The notes under the pieces are model-generated. The model did not search any database. It was not told the origin of the DNA and was given only the letters and a program-made list of their open reading frames with translations. From contig MNCI01025327.1 in assembly GCA_015680685.1 (NCBI GenBank), positions 185,303 through 206,773 of the forward strand: a stretch of 21,471 nucleotides of DNA. Reading direction: 5' to 3'. The stretch comes from Gnetum montanum. Taxonomy: Eukaryota > Streptophyta > Gnetopsida > Gnetales > Gnetaceae. The translations under genes were made by a program, and so were the position numbers. Every line of letters begins with the position of its first letter. The stretch's first letter is position 1. Shown one piece after another: positions 1 to 9,459 of this stretch.

Positions 1-1043
1 CATTCCCTGTTCCACTCGAAAGGTACATCCTTTTTCGTTAATTACACCAATGGTTTGGAAACCTTTGAAAAGTTCTCAATAAATCTCCTATAGTAGCTAG
101 TATGTCCAAGGAATGACTGAATATCTTTGACAATTTCCAGTTGATGGGTAATTCATTGGATAACTTTGATTTTCTCTGGGTCTACCTCTATCCTTGTGTG
201 TGAGATTTTGTGCCCTGGTACTACACCCTTTTGGACCATCAAATGGCTTTTCTGCTAGTTGAGCCTCAAATTGGTTTCTACACATCTTTTTAATGCTTGC
301 TCTAACTAGTCCAAGGCTTGATAAAATTTTTCTCCATAGGTGGAGAAATCGTTCATAAAGACTTCTACACCATTTCCTATCTGCTACTGGAAGATGCTTA
401 GAACTAGTCGTTGAAATGTTGTAGGGGCATTGCACAAGCCAAACGGCATCTGTTTGTATGCAAAAGTTCCCCAAGGATTGGTGAATGTAGTCTTGGCTTG
501 GTCTTTTGGGGCTATTTGTATCTGATTATATCCACTATATCCATCTAGAAAACTGTAGTAGCTATGCCCTACGATGGTGTCTAAGACTTGGTTAACAAAT
601 GGAAATGGAAAGTGATCTTTGAATGTTGACATATTTAGTAGTCTGAAATCTATGCATACCCTCCATTTTCCTCTCTTTTTAGGCACAATAACTAAGGGGC
701 TAACCCATTCGCTATCAACAATGGGGTATATGAACCTAGCCTTTAGAAGTTATTCGATTTCTTTCTTGACTAGTTACTTTAGCTTTGGATTCAAACGCCT
801 CTACAGTTGTCTTCGAGACTTCATGGAGGGGTCAGTGTAAATCCTATGTTGGCATATCCTAGGATTTATTCCAGTTAATTTGGGATATGACCATGCGAAG
901 GCTTTTGACCATCTATTGATTACCTTCAGCAGTTCTTCTTTCTATTGAGGAGCAAGCTTAGCATTGATAATTACTGATTTTCCATTTTTAAGGAACGTGT
1001 ATTCCATACCGGTGGGCAATGGTTTCAGCTCAAGGGCTCCTAC
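1..1043 (-). pseudogene. Decayed pol segment: protease-RT linker and reverse transcriptase (RVT_1), running off the edge
   Basis: One reading frame runs through the whole stretch on the minus strand. It starts with a linker (ELKPLPTGMEYTF, then FAWSYPKLTGINPRICQHRI), followed by the fingers region (DSEWVSPLVIVPKK, WRVCIDFRLLN), the palm motif FLDGYSGYNQIQIAPKDQ, MPFGLCNAPTTFQR, the xxDD loop, and after the thumb GHTSYYRRFIENFSK and KDVPFEW at the edge. I count nine in-frame stops, at 942, 801, 774, 750, 384, 306, 255, 153 and 42 (lowest base of each codon), and no frameshift. The catalytic loop reads VFMND (codons near 348-359) where the family has xMDD, so the first aspartate is asparagine. 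RT copies element RNA into DNA; this copy cannot. The RNase H and integrase domains are outside the window. Confidence 0.88.
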
Positions 1044-1529
1044 TTAAATTTATCAAGGATTTCCAACTTCCCCCAGTTGACATTTTCAAGGTTCATACTT
1101 GGAAGTTGGTGGTGGACTTGCTCTAATGCATTTATGTTATCGATGTAAGCGTAAGTCAAACCCTTAGTTGGTTCCATGCATATGAGTGAACTGCTTTCTT
1201 GATTAGCTATCAGCCACTGGGTGCCTTCCTGTTGTGTGGCTATTGCATACAGGAATATTTGTATGTTGATCACTTGTGCACACTGATTGAAATGTTAAAC
1301 TTTGCACAAACCATGACCTCTGTATGCAATTACACCCTCTATCACTGTATGTGATGCATAGAACTTTCTTCTTTTTGATTTTTCCAAATGTATTTTCCTT
1401 TGATATTTCTAGGGAAAGATCATAAATTCCTAGGCATGCATCGATGGTGCTTAGCCATGCTCTTCCCATTATGATTAGGAAATCCCCCTTAGTTAGTTTC
1501 TTATGACCACCCACAAACAGTGGTAACAA
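1040..1529 (-). pseudogene. Decayed pol linker between protease and RT
   Basis: This joins the protease to the RT and is read in two frames. From 1529 downward, PLFVGGHKKLTKGDFLIIMG and then RAWLSTIDACLGIYDLSLEI resemble the segment after Athila-type proteases, where a 'hhhGRPFL' block follows the protease. From about 1273, a second frame gives IANQESSSLICMEPTKG and LPSMNLENVNWGKLEILD, ending in a stop at 1040. The RT frame takes over beside it. So there is one frameshift near 1500-1530, one near 1240-1300 and one near 1040-1050. The match to the family is by wording of short blocks, so boundaries are approximate. Confidence 0.6.
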
Positions 1530-1745
1530 TGTCTTCCACTAGTCCCAATGGGATAGTGATGGACTGGTCAACCAACTCTAGATGGATGTTGCTCTTTTTC
1601 AATGGAGGTAGGTTCCAGGCCTTGTACATTTCTTGAAAAATCAAGTTGACACTGGAACCTGAATCCAAAAGAGCCTTGCACGACGCATTTCTAGTGATTT
1701 GTAAGTATATCAGAGGACTCTTAGTATCAAAGAATTTCCTAGGAA
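1501..1745 (-). pseudogene. Retropepsin-like aspartic protease domain of element 1
   Basis: The flap and active-site region reads CKALLDSGSSVNLIF, with the catalytic D-S-G codons at about 1657-1665. It is followed by an LVDQSITIPLGLVEDIV block typical of Athila-type retropepsins. It is in the same frame as the Gag upstream, so Gag and protease were probably one polyprotein. The frame runs into a stop at 1501 and the sequence beyond continues in another frame. The active-site triplet itself is intact. The enzyme would act as a dimer to cut Gag-Pol inside the particle. Confidence 0.8.
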
Positions 1746-3600
1746 GGTGGCTAGCTTTGATCCAATCGGTGATGACATGTGTTAGCATGACCATATGCAT
1801 TGAGTGCAGTGGTTGAGTTGAAGGAGGCTCTAAAGTTTTGATTGATATTGAGGCATCTAAGGAATCAGCCACTTGTGATTGCAAGGGCTTGGTTGGTCTA
1901 TTGGTTCTAAAGAAAGGTCCTTTCTTCATGTGGTTGTTGAAACCAATAGTAGGTTGAGAGTTAACAACCCTTGTGGCATTACGTTGTTGCAGCTGGGTAG
2001 GGATTTTACCCTGCATAGCTGGAGTAGGTGGTAGTGGAGCTATTGGTGGAAGAGATGCAGTCAGATGAGAAGGATGATATGATTGTAGAATATCACCCCT
2101 AGAAAAGGGAGTTCCATAATACTCATGGGCTTGGTAATGAGGTTGAGGAGTGATGTGACTAGTAGAGTCATGTGAGGAGATTAGCTGCTGCACATAATAT
2201 CCATATGGGTCAAGTTTTCAGTAAGGATACTATTGCCTTGGTGGTAGCATTCCCCATGATTGTGGGTGCTGCCACTGTTGATATTGCTCAATCGGTTGTG
2301 GTGGAGTTCCACCTAGATAATACATTAAGGGTTGGTGGAATTTTCTTGGGTTATCTTGAGGGTAAGGTAACCTTTGAGGTGCTTGCCATGTTTTCAATCA
2401 TGGGTTGAGTGCATATACCCCACACTCTTGCAGATGTGAGATTACAAGGCAACATCCCTTAGGATGGTCATATTGACATATTTTAAATCCACTATCATTA
2501 TCTATTTCCTAATCCATAACCTCTTCAATGATGGCAACTTTGGCCTTACCCTTGCTACATGCATGTTCAACTTCTCTCTTTTTTCTTTTTTCATGATCAC
2601 TACCTTGCTTTCTAGACTCCTCTACTATTTTTAGAATAGATTAAAATCTATTGTCTAGGGAATCCCATATTTGGTCTACCTTTGCTGATACTTCTGATGT
2701 CAACTTTTGGATAGGCAAAGTTTTCCTATTCACCATCTCTTCGAGTGGTGACTCTTCTACATCCTCACAAAATCTTAATCTCCTCTTCTAGAAGGAAGGA
2801 TCTTAGTTATACTCTTTTGCACTTTCTCTCTTCTATAGCTCACCTTCTTCCTTAGCAACTTGCTCCAATAGTCTTTGAATTTAATGGAACCTAAGCTTGG
2901 ATAGTCTTCCTTGGGCATAAGTCCCAAGGGTTCTTCTTGTTTCATGCCTAAGCCCATCCACGAGATGGCACAGTTGATCCCTTTGCCAATAACCATGGCT
3001 AGGAAAATGGTGTAATAGTGCATAATATCGGCCCATGGAAGCATCCAAGGGTTCATGTCCTCCTTGTTTATAGCCTTGGATTTTCTTTCATAAGTTAGAC
3101 ACTCGGGAGTACATTTGGTACTTGTCATTAAATAGTTCTAACATAGTAGTCCACCTATGAATGGATTTCAATTCTAAATATCGGTACCAGCTTTCCACTT
3201 CTTTAACTAGTGTCTATGGAAATAACTTAAGTTTTTGCCATTCATTCTTTATATTTTGTAAGGCACACGCATCATGGAATGCTTGTAAATGATTCTGAGG
3301 ATCAGTGTTGTATCCCCATTCAAATCGTGAGATATTTTTCATATCTAATCTCTTGATCCTACTATCTTTCTGGTGCCTTGTTGGGATTCTAATAGCCTTA
3401 GTTATGTCCAACATACTTCGAGTAGCGAGTAGGGGTTCATCGTGATCATCTTGTCCATGGCATCTATGATGCCTACATTGTTCCCTACTCTCCCTTCTTC
3501 TATGTCATGACTCTCTAGAGTGCCCTTGTCCCCTTTCTTGGTTGTTTCATCTATGACTTCCACTTTGCCTAAATTTATCCCCATGGTATTTTTCTTTATG
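1746..3600 (-). pseudogene. Decayed gag of element 1 (retrotransposon gag domain plus zinc-knuckle remnant)
   Basis: One frame shared with the protease carries, from N- to C-terminus, DDHDEPLLATRSMLD (about 3440), RFEWGYNTDPQNHLQAFHDA (about 3300), SWYRYLELKSIHRWTTM (about 3180), GHEPLDASMGRYYALLHHF (about 3040), VDGLRHETRRTLGTYAQGRL (about 2930) and QVAKEEGEL (about 2840). These match block for block the gag of element 2 in this window. A knuckle remnant, FKICQYDHPKGCC, lies near 2440-2480: its first Cys is Phe, so CX2CX3HX4C is broken. A Pro/Gln-rich tail with MKKGPFFRTN leads into the protease. There are several in-frame stops, for example after KLKLFP at 3214. Gag forms the particle coat around the element RNA; this copy cannot make it. 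Confidence 0.85.
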
Positions 3601-4438
3601 ACTGCATCTAGACACTAAAGAAGAGGATGAAGGAGATGACGAAGGTGAAGAAGAAGGAGAACTGTCACCATGATAGTGTCTATCACCTTCTCTTTGACAG
3701 TCTCAGCCTCGATCATGATCACAATTAGAATGTCCATCTTTATCATGTGTTTGTGTCTCTTTTTTGGACCCTTTGGGCCCATGGGTATCAGAACCTAGTT
3801 TATGAATAGTGGAATGAAGGTTCTGATACACAACCCCTTGGCCAAAGTCAAGGGGAGGAACATCATTGTGTGGGTGATTGCCTAAGGCAGGTTTACCACC
3901 CTCATTTTCACTTAAGACATGTGGGACATCTTACGACAACTTACCCTTCAAAGACTTATGATATCTGTCCTATATCCATTTGATGTTGTGCCTCTATGGG
4001 ATGGTATTCTCTCAAGTCATGGTCTTGCACAATGTATTCTACATGTAAGTGTAGCATGCCAATTTGTGTGAGGGCACGAAGAAGCATGCTTGGGATTGAA
4101 TGATCGGGAGGTAACACTATGTTACCTTCTAAGTCTCTCTAATGCAATTGTTCATCTTGATGGAGGATAAAGACAAAGTCTAGTATATACTCATCGGGAT
4201 GAATATATACCACTCGAACTTGTTGAGGGACTGGTGAATCAACATCATGTGTATTATGCCACTGATTGTTTCCTGTTTCAGACCTAGGTGGTGAGGTGCT
4301 TTTGTACGAAGAAGGAGACATACTTGTTTGTTTAGTTTGCAATTTATTCTTGTTTATTATTTTCTCAATCAATCCTAAGGATTCGTTCCAAAGATGTGAA
4401 TGATTTTCTATGTTCTAATTAGTGCACAAACAACTAAG
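3601..4438 (-). other. Element 1 leader and possible degenerate Gag N-terminus
   Basis: This lies between the PBS and the recognisable Gag. A minus-strand open stretch from the ATG at 4321 (MSPSSYKSTSPPRSETGNN) continues in frame to a stop at 4139, then in the same frame through LEGNIVLPPDHSIPSMLLRA and related text. It may be the original N-terminus of Gag, but I see no counterpart in element 2, whose Gag starts differently (MALLQDYDN). The remainder shows no clear motif; 3620-3660 is a purine-rich low-complexity run. Confidence 0.4.
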
Positions 4439-4456
4439 TCCCTGCCAATGGTGCCA
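4439..4456 (-). promoter_or_regulatory. Primer-binding site of element 1 (tRNA-Asp)
   Basis: The plus strand reads TCCCTGCCAATGGTGCCA, which matches the 3' end of plant tRNA-Asp including CCA at 14 of 18 positions; three of the four mismatches are transitions. One base separates it from the LTR, as expected. It marks where minus-strand DNA synthesis started and fixes both the element's orientation and the LTR boundary. Confidence 0.8.
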
Positions 4457-5047
4457 ATGATGAGCAGTGAGGTACCCCTACGCTTAGCCATACGAATACA
4501 AGTGTTTCACACACGATCCGATCAAATTACAAGGACTAAGTGCTTATGAACCCTTTTGGAACAAGGATGGGTTGATTGATTATTATCTTCCCAAGCTTAC
4601 CTATATGTCATGATTGTATGATTAAGTAAGCTTGAGGCATATGATTTTTATAGCTTTGATGTTTTTATGTCCTGCACTAATAGGGAAGGAGAGAGGAAAC
4701 TAAGTAACTAATTTAACTTAACTACTCATTAACTAAGTTCTAACTAATCCTAACACCAGCATCTGTTCCCACTTGCCATACACATCCTAAACCAGTGTAG
4801 CACTACTGGGATTACCAAACGCTAATCGTTACTAGGTTACCAAGTGTTACACGCATGCTCGAAGTGATCATACTGAGTGTAATTTAATGATTTGCTTAAT
4901 TGATCAAAATGAATTGCTACGCTAATAGCATAAATGTAAAGTGCATAAAATAAAATAAAATAAAATACATGCATAAGAAAATAAAATAAAAGAAATGTGT
5001 AAGAAAACAAATCTCAAGTGCTACAAGGATGAATCAAAGAGCTCGTC

Positions 5048-5053
5048 TTTATT
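5048..5053 (-). terminator. Polyadenylation signal AATAAA in the element 1 LTR
   Basis: AATAAA on the minus strand lies about 170 bp downstream of the TATA box. The surrounding plus-strand string TCTTTATTGCCG is identical in the 5' LTR of element 2, so the signal is conserved between the two LTRs. It would mark the end of R. Confidence 0.55.
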
Positions 5054-5220
5054 GCCGTACACAAGGTGTGCTCAGGTACATAATGCTTGAATAAGGATTC
5101 ATCGACATTTAGACCTCTTGCTGCAGGCACTTGGAAAATACTCTAACTTTGAAATAGACTACAAGAGTTTTGCTACTTGATTGCTGAAAGACTTCCTCCT
5201 AATTGTGGGCCTGGGCACGG

Positions 5221-5228
5221 TATTTATA
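5221..5228 (-). promoter_or_regulatory. TATA box of the element 1 LTR
   Basis: TATAAATA on the minus strand lies just downstream of the U3 array and about 170 bp upstream of an AATAAA. The same TATAAATA core occurs in both LTRs of element 2. Confidence 0.65.
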
Positions 5229-5235
5229 GACTTGG

Positions 5236-5492
5236 GAGAAAATACTCTAATAATTAGAGTAACTGCTCTAATAATTAGAATAATTGCTAAAGTAACTACT
5301 AGAGTAACCACTCTAATAGTTAGAATAACTACTAGAGTATCCACTAGAGTAAAAGCTAGAGTAACCACTCAAATAATTAGAGTAACTACTAAAGTAACTG
5401 CTAGAGTAACTGCTCTAATAATTAGAATAACTGCTAGAGTAACCATTAGATTGCTAGAGTAACCACTCTAATAATTGGAGTAACTACTCTCA
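5236..5492. repeat. U3 tandem array of 12-bp and 21-bp units
   Basis: The array is built from a 12-bp unit, TAGAGTAACTAC (variants end CCAC, CTGC or CTAC), and a 21-bp unit made of TCTAATAAT plus a 12-bp variant. I count about 15 to 17 units. One 8-bp remnant breaks the pattern near 5449. Junctions such as CTCTAATAATTAGAG are near-palindromes. The array lies directly upstream of the TATA box. Units ending TAACTGC contain the plant MYB core CNGTTR on the minus strand, but binding is inference only. Both unit lengths are multiples of three, so open frames occur on both strands and are not genes. Confidence 0.85.
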
Positions 5493-5495
5493 TTA

Positions 5496-6490
5496 GAAGG
5501 CTATAATCATTCATGCAAGGTGAGTGTTGGAGGTGTCACCTTCATCTATTTCTATCTCACTAATGTTTTCTTGTTCATTCCATTTGCTAACAAAGAATTT
5601 TCCTTTTTCCTTTAGTTTTGCTTCATCCTGCAACCTTCTAGCACTTGAACATTTAGAGACAAGATGTCATCCTACATTGCATATCCAAAAAATAATATTT
5701 ATATCTATGGAAGAAGTAAACCTTGATACCTTATTAGAGGGCTTACATCTTGTCCTCTTATTTCTTCCTTGACTAGGTTAGTGTTCATCTTGCTAACTCT
5801 TTTGGTAAGCAGTTCTAGCTCTAGATCATCATTGCCACAATACCAGGAATTATTACTTTGATGCTTTTTTCTATTATCAATTGCTACTTGATTTAAGAAG
5901 AGTGCATTAGGACCATCATTGAGCATCCCTTCCTCAAGCAAAGTCATCTCAAAAGGGGTAAGAGCACTTTGAAGTTTCTCAAATTTTAAACTACCAAAAT
6001 TTCTTAATGCTTCAATGATAAGAATCTTCATCATATATTTGGGACTCAAAGTTCTAACAATCTTGTAAATAAATTTAATTTCAAGAAATCCTTAACCTAT
6101 CCCTCTAATAAAGCTAACAAGATCATTTACTCAATTGAAGTATTGATGAATTCTCTTATTCTTTCTCATATTAAGATTTTTAAATTGATTTAGCGATAGA
6201 AGTAGTTTTGATTACTTGATTACTTTGATACCTTCATAAGTTACCTCAAAGGTATCCAAACTTTTGAATCACTCATAAAGGCCTTCTTATCATATTTTTC
6301 CTAATTTTTTTGTTCCTTTGGTAGTGTTGTGCATCCATTAATGACACTTTTTCACACATCAAACTTAAAAGGTTCTAAGTATGTTTGCACTTGACCTTTC
6401 CACAGAGCATAGTTAGTGCCATTGAAAAAATATGGTAATGTAAGTGATGTTCTATGTTGACCTTCCATATTTATTAGGTTGTCAAATTTG
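5496..6490 (-). pseudogene. Ty1/copia gag relic 1
   Basis: From about 6480 downward the minus strand gives LTLPYFFNGTNYALWKGQVQ, the opening block of copia-type Gag (P-F-G-x-NY-x-x-W). Downstream comes RTLSPKYMMKILIIEALRN, then FEKLQSALTPFEMTLLEE, matching the later Gag helices in which a 'LP.k' block precedes 'sL.eL...L...E'. Near 5630-5680 a zinc-knuckle remnant reads ICNVG-stop-HLVSKC: the spacing to His and the last Cys fits CX2CX4HX4C, the first Cys is Phe and one Gly codon is a stop. At least two frames and several stops are involved. The relic ends at the LTR of element 1, with no integrase or RT beyond, which fits interruption by that insertion. Gag would have packaged the element RNA. 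Confidence 0.75.
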
Positions 6491-6509
6491 GGAAAGAGTA
6501 AGAGAATAG

Positions 6510-6521
6510 GCTTTAATACCA
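6510..6521 (-). promoter_or_regulatory. Primer-binding site of copia relic 1 (initiator tRNA-Met)
   Basis: The plus strand reads GCTTTAATACCA; the minus strand is TGGTATTAAAGC, differing at two positions from TGGTATCAGAGC, the usual plant copia PBS. It lies just upstream of the gag start in transcription order and just before a TG at 6524 that would open the LTR. Confidence 0.7.
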
Positions 6522-6523
6522 CT

Positions 6524-7899
6524 TGCGAATTAGTCAACTTAGAGAGAGGAGGGAGGGGGGAATGAGTTATAATAAAAACTACTAAAACTTTAAATCAAAA
6601 TGCTAAAATTAAGTGTATAAGAAAAAAATTTGTTGATGTGTATGGTAAAGCTCACCATCATAAAATTCAACTTAAATTAAAGTTGTGGTTGAGGATATTA
6701 CTATGGTAGATCCTTAGATGCTACACACTTCCCATAGGGTAAACAATAATCTTGGTATCTTGCAGGACTCCCAATGACTTGACAATGTGAAACAACACAT
6801 TGTGATGATTCCATAGGACACATTCACATACCCATTAGGGTTAATGCAAAGAAATCGCATACTTAAAGACCTTAGGGTTTCAATGTAGAAATTCTCAAAA
6901 GGATGATCTATGCTTCATAGAGTACAATGGAATATAATTAAAAGAGATGTGTAGAGAAAGATTCAAAAATAAGATAGACATAAATCTACTTTAAACTAGG
7001 GAAATGAAACAATACGCTCTAGAGCTCGATCCATTCATACATAATGAAATAATGAATCTATGCATATATTATAAATAGATCCTAGGAAAAAAATGTAGCC
7101 ATGGTGGTACAATTCCCACATCAAATTTCCAAGTCCCTTTCTAATCTCAGCCAAGAAACAATCTAATGCTTGAATCCTAATGACACACTTTAGTCTTCAT
7201 CATCGACCTATGAGGATTGTGCTTCTTACATGTTCCTTAATTCCTATGTTACTTGGGCGTCGTCATCTTTGTTACATTTATTTTTCATGGACTATGTTCT
7301 ATATATGGTCTTATCTATCTCACTCTTCTTTCTTAATTAGGTCCTTATAATTCTTATGAATAGTTATAACTTTTCATTTGTGGACATGTCCTTTTGTTTA
7401 AGTTTTTGGGTTTTTTTATTATTGGAAAAGTAACTATTTAAGATTGGTATGTGGTATTTTGTTACCATCAGTTTAAGAACAAGGGAGCTTTCACCTTACT
7501 AGTTGATTAATAAGAGAAATTAGGAGAAAATCAAGTAATAATTAGAATATGGAAAAAATAATTTTTAACTAAGAGAGCCATCAATAGAAAGGAATTTTAA
7601 AATGAGTTTGAATGACCCATAAATTCTAAGTTATAAACACAATTTGTAAAATGAATTTTAAAATTGAGTTTGAAAGACCTGTAAAAGAGGACTCGGTGAA
7701 CATAATTAAAAACATTCACTTCAAATTTAAGAATTGGAAAATTTAGCTTATATAGAAACTTTATCAATATGATAATAAGAATGTTGATTAGTAGGTGTTA
7801 TTTATAGTTTTAAAAAATGTATTTATTGGTACTTTAACACTTTGCATCATTCTTAATGTGACAATATTGCCATCTAATTAATTGAATTTCGCAAAACCC

Positions 7900-7948
<49 letters not shown>

Positions 7949-8291
7949 CCATACATACATACATACATATATTAAAAAAAGATCTTAAAAGAAATATACT
8001 TGAGTATTTTTGAAGAATTTTTTTATTTTGCAAAATGAATATTAGAATTTAAATTATTAAAATAATTTGATTAACTTTTATAATGAAAGTAAAAACTTTT
8101 AAAACCTTTTAATAATTGCTTAGTTAAATATGAATTGTAATTAGATACTTTCTATTTTTTAAAAAAACATGATTTGAAAAGTTGATTAATATGTATGTAT
8201 CTAAATTTTATATTAATGTCCAAATATCATATTTGCGAAACAACTGTTACTCTATTGAATGCAAATAGACTTTGTAAATTATAATAACTAC
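6524..8291. other. Presumed copia LTR 1 followed by unassigned AT-rich DNA
   Basis: The part next to the PBS (TGCGAATTAGTCAACTTAG, then a G-rich run GGGAGGGGGG at about 6552) should be the U5 end of the copia LTR. I could not find its other end or a matching 3' LTR, so the LTR length is unknown. The rest shows no coding motif on either strand. It contains a microsatellite at 7903-7970 and is strongly AT-rich between about 7400 and 8290. Confidence 0.4.
7903..7970. repeat. Compound microsatellite (AC)n then (CATA)n
   Basis: About 22 uninterrupted AC dinucleotides (7903-7947) are followed within a few bases by about five CATA units (to 7970). The AC run has no interruptions, so it is probably length-variable between individuals. 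Confidence 0.95.
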
Positions 8292-8296
8292 AATAT
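8292..8296. repeat. Target-site duplication AATAT, left copy (element 2)
   Basis: AATAT directly precedes the TGATGAG start of the left LTR. The same five bases follow the ACTCATCA end of the right LTR at 12530-12534. No PBS lies to the left of 8297, so this is an outer border. Confidence 0.7.
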
Positions 8297-9365
8297 TGAT
8301 GAGTGGTGAGGTACCCCTACACTCAACCATACGAATATGAGTGTTTCATGCACGATCCAGTCGAACTCCGCAGACGGGCTGGTTTTGGTTCATAGGAACG
8401 TTGAATCGGAGGGATAGTAATAAGGGAAAGAAAATCGTTGGCAATATGCTAAGGGTAATAAATGGTGTGTGGAAGATGTGTCATGAGTGAAAATTACAAA
8501 AATTACTCAAGTGGATCCTCCCCAAAGTAGGTTGCAACTCTTAATGCCCTTGCGTAACCACACTTAAAAGTGTCTGTGGGCACTCGAAGGGTTAAATGTA
8601 ATCCACACTGATTCCACAAAACACACACATGTNCAAACTATAGAAGGGACTGTAGAGATTGGGACATGAGGTAACTGACCCAAGGCACAGTGAATCCTGT
8701 GTGAAAAGCATGATTAGCATGTCATTAACCCGTCATTCCAAGATTAGGACCAAGTCCATTCCTCTGATTGGTGACACTGCATTGTTTCATCCCATGATAA
8801 GCAACTATGAGAGTACCAGAACAACAAGGCGTATGATCACTTGGCATTTTGTTCAAGGGAGTGATTTTTGTTTTGTGGCACTTTCTTTTCTCTTTTTTTT
8901 TTCGATTGCTAGATCCAGAGAAGCTGCCAACCATCGGGCATGGGTGCATGTATTTCCAATGGAACCCCCTAGAAAAACATTGGATTTTTGAGTGCCCTTT
9001 TGATTACTCTTACTTCCATTTTTCGTTAGATCTACAAGGATCTTAGTACAACCATGTTGCATGATAACTCTCGTAGACGTCACCAAAGAGAATCCTCAAG
9101 TCCCCTTGATGTCACATCCTAATCATTCCCTCTTGGTGCATCCTTCTTCATTCTAGGTACAATGAACACAAAATTAATTTTAAGTTTTTAAAAATGTCAA
9201 AAATATCACTGTACCCTTGAACAGAACCTCTTATTTATAGAGTGGATGAGTGGGTGTAATGGGCTCACTGTCCACATAATTGATCACTTAAGACTTGATA
9301 ACATAAAACACACCTCAATCAACGAGCCACATGAGGGTTTTATTTGTAGATGAGATTACTCATAA
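8297..9365 (-). repeat. Left (3') LTR of element 2, divergent type
   Basis: The first roughly 95 bp match the right LTR at about 89%, almost all differences being transitions. After that, similarity is lost until ACCTCTTATTTATAG at 9226-9240, which is identical to the right LTR around its TATA box. The proposed inner end, ACTCATAA at 9358-9365, is one base off the ACTCATCA terminus of the other LTR, so the boundary is tentative. Neither the U3 array nor the TTTATTGCCG polyadenylation block of the right LTR is visible. It contains the single N at 8633. Confidence 0.55.
9232..9239 (-). promoter_or_regulatory. TATA box in the left LTR of element 2
   Basis: TATAAATA on the minus strand, within a 15-bp string identical to the TATA region of the right LTR. 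Its position toward the inner end of the LTR fits a U3-R order on the minus strand. Confidence 0.55.
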
Positions 9366-9459
9366 AAATGTAAAAAGACAAAAATATAAAACAAGAAATT
9401 GAAAAATGAAAAACTAGAAAAACAAAAAAGTTGTAAAATTAAAGAAAATGAAAAGTGGT

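Larger units (their letters stand above)
1..5495 (-). mobile_element. Element 1: Athila-like Ty3/gypsy LTR retrotransposon, cut by the left window edge
   Basis: Reading down the minus strand, the order is LTR (5495-4458), tRNA-Asp primer-binding site (4456-4439), untranslated leader, Gag, aspartic protease, linker and reverse transcriptase, which is the Ty3/gypsy order. The RNase H, integrase and 3' LTR would lie beyond position 1. The Athila assignment rests on the reverse-transcriptase wording (KDHFPFPFVNQVLD, DGYSGYNQI, MPFGLCNAPTTFQR), the zinc-knuckle spacing and the tRNA-Asp primer. Every coding block carries stops and there are at least three frameshifts, so this is an old, dead copy. 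It abuts a copia gag relic at 5496, which suggests that it inserted there. Confidence 0.85.
4458..5495 (-). repeat. 5' LTR of element 1 (about 1038 bp)
   Basis: On the plus strand it starts TGATGAGCAGTGAGG directly after the PBS and probably ends CTCATTA at 5495. That is the inverse of the start with one C-to-T change at the terminal CA. In transcription order: U3 with a tandem array (5492-5236), TATA box (5228-5221), AATAAA signal (5053-5048), then U5. The U5 end shares a box of about 90 bp with the other two gypsy LTRs here. The 3' LTR lies outside the window, so no target duplication can be checked; the five bases after 5495 are GAAGG. Confidence 0.8.

Noticed and set aside
97-474. A 125-codon minus-strand open frame
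   Set aside because: It overlaps the reverse transcriptase in another frame; only the RT frame gives family motifs.
2775-3128. A 117-codon minus-strand open frame
   Set aside because: It is out of frame with the Gag. The true frame, with the GRYYALLHHF and GLRHETRRTLGTYAQ blocks, runs through the same DNA.
5159-5462. Open frames on both strands over the element 1 U3 array
   Set aside because: Both repeat units are multiples of 3 bp, so any frame without a stop in one unit stays open. The protein text is a repeat of the same few residues.
8633-8633. The N as a join between unrelated contigs explaining the odd left LTR
   Set aside because: Similarity to the right LTR is already lost at about 8390, well before the N, so the N alone does not explain the mismatch. 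A misassembly still cannot be ruled out.
8659-9086. Several overlapping open frames on both strands inside the left LTR of element 2
   Set aside because: They mirror each other across strands and carry no motif; the region is an LTR by its terminus, TATA box and position.
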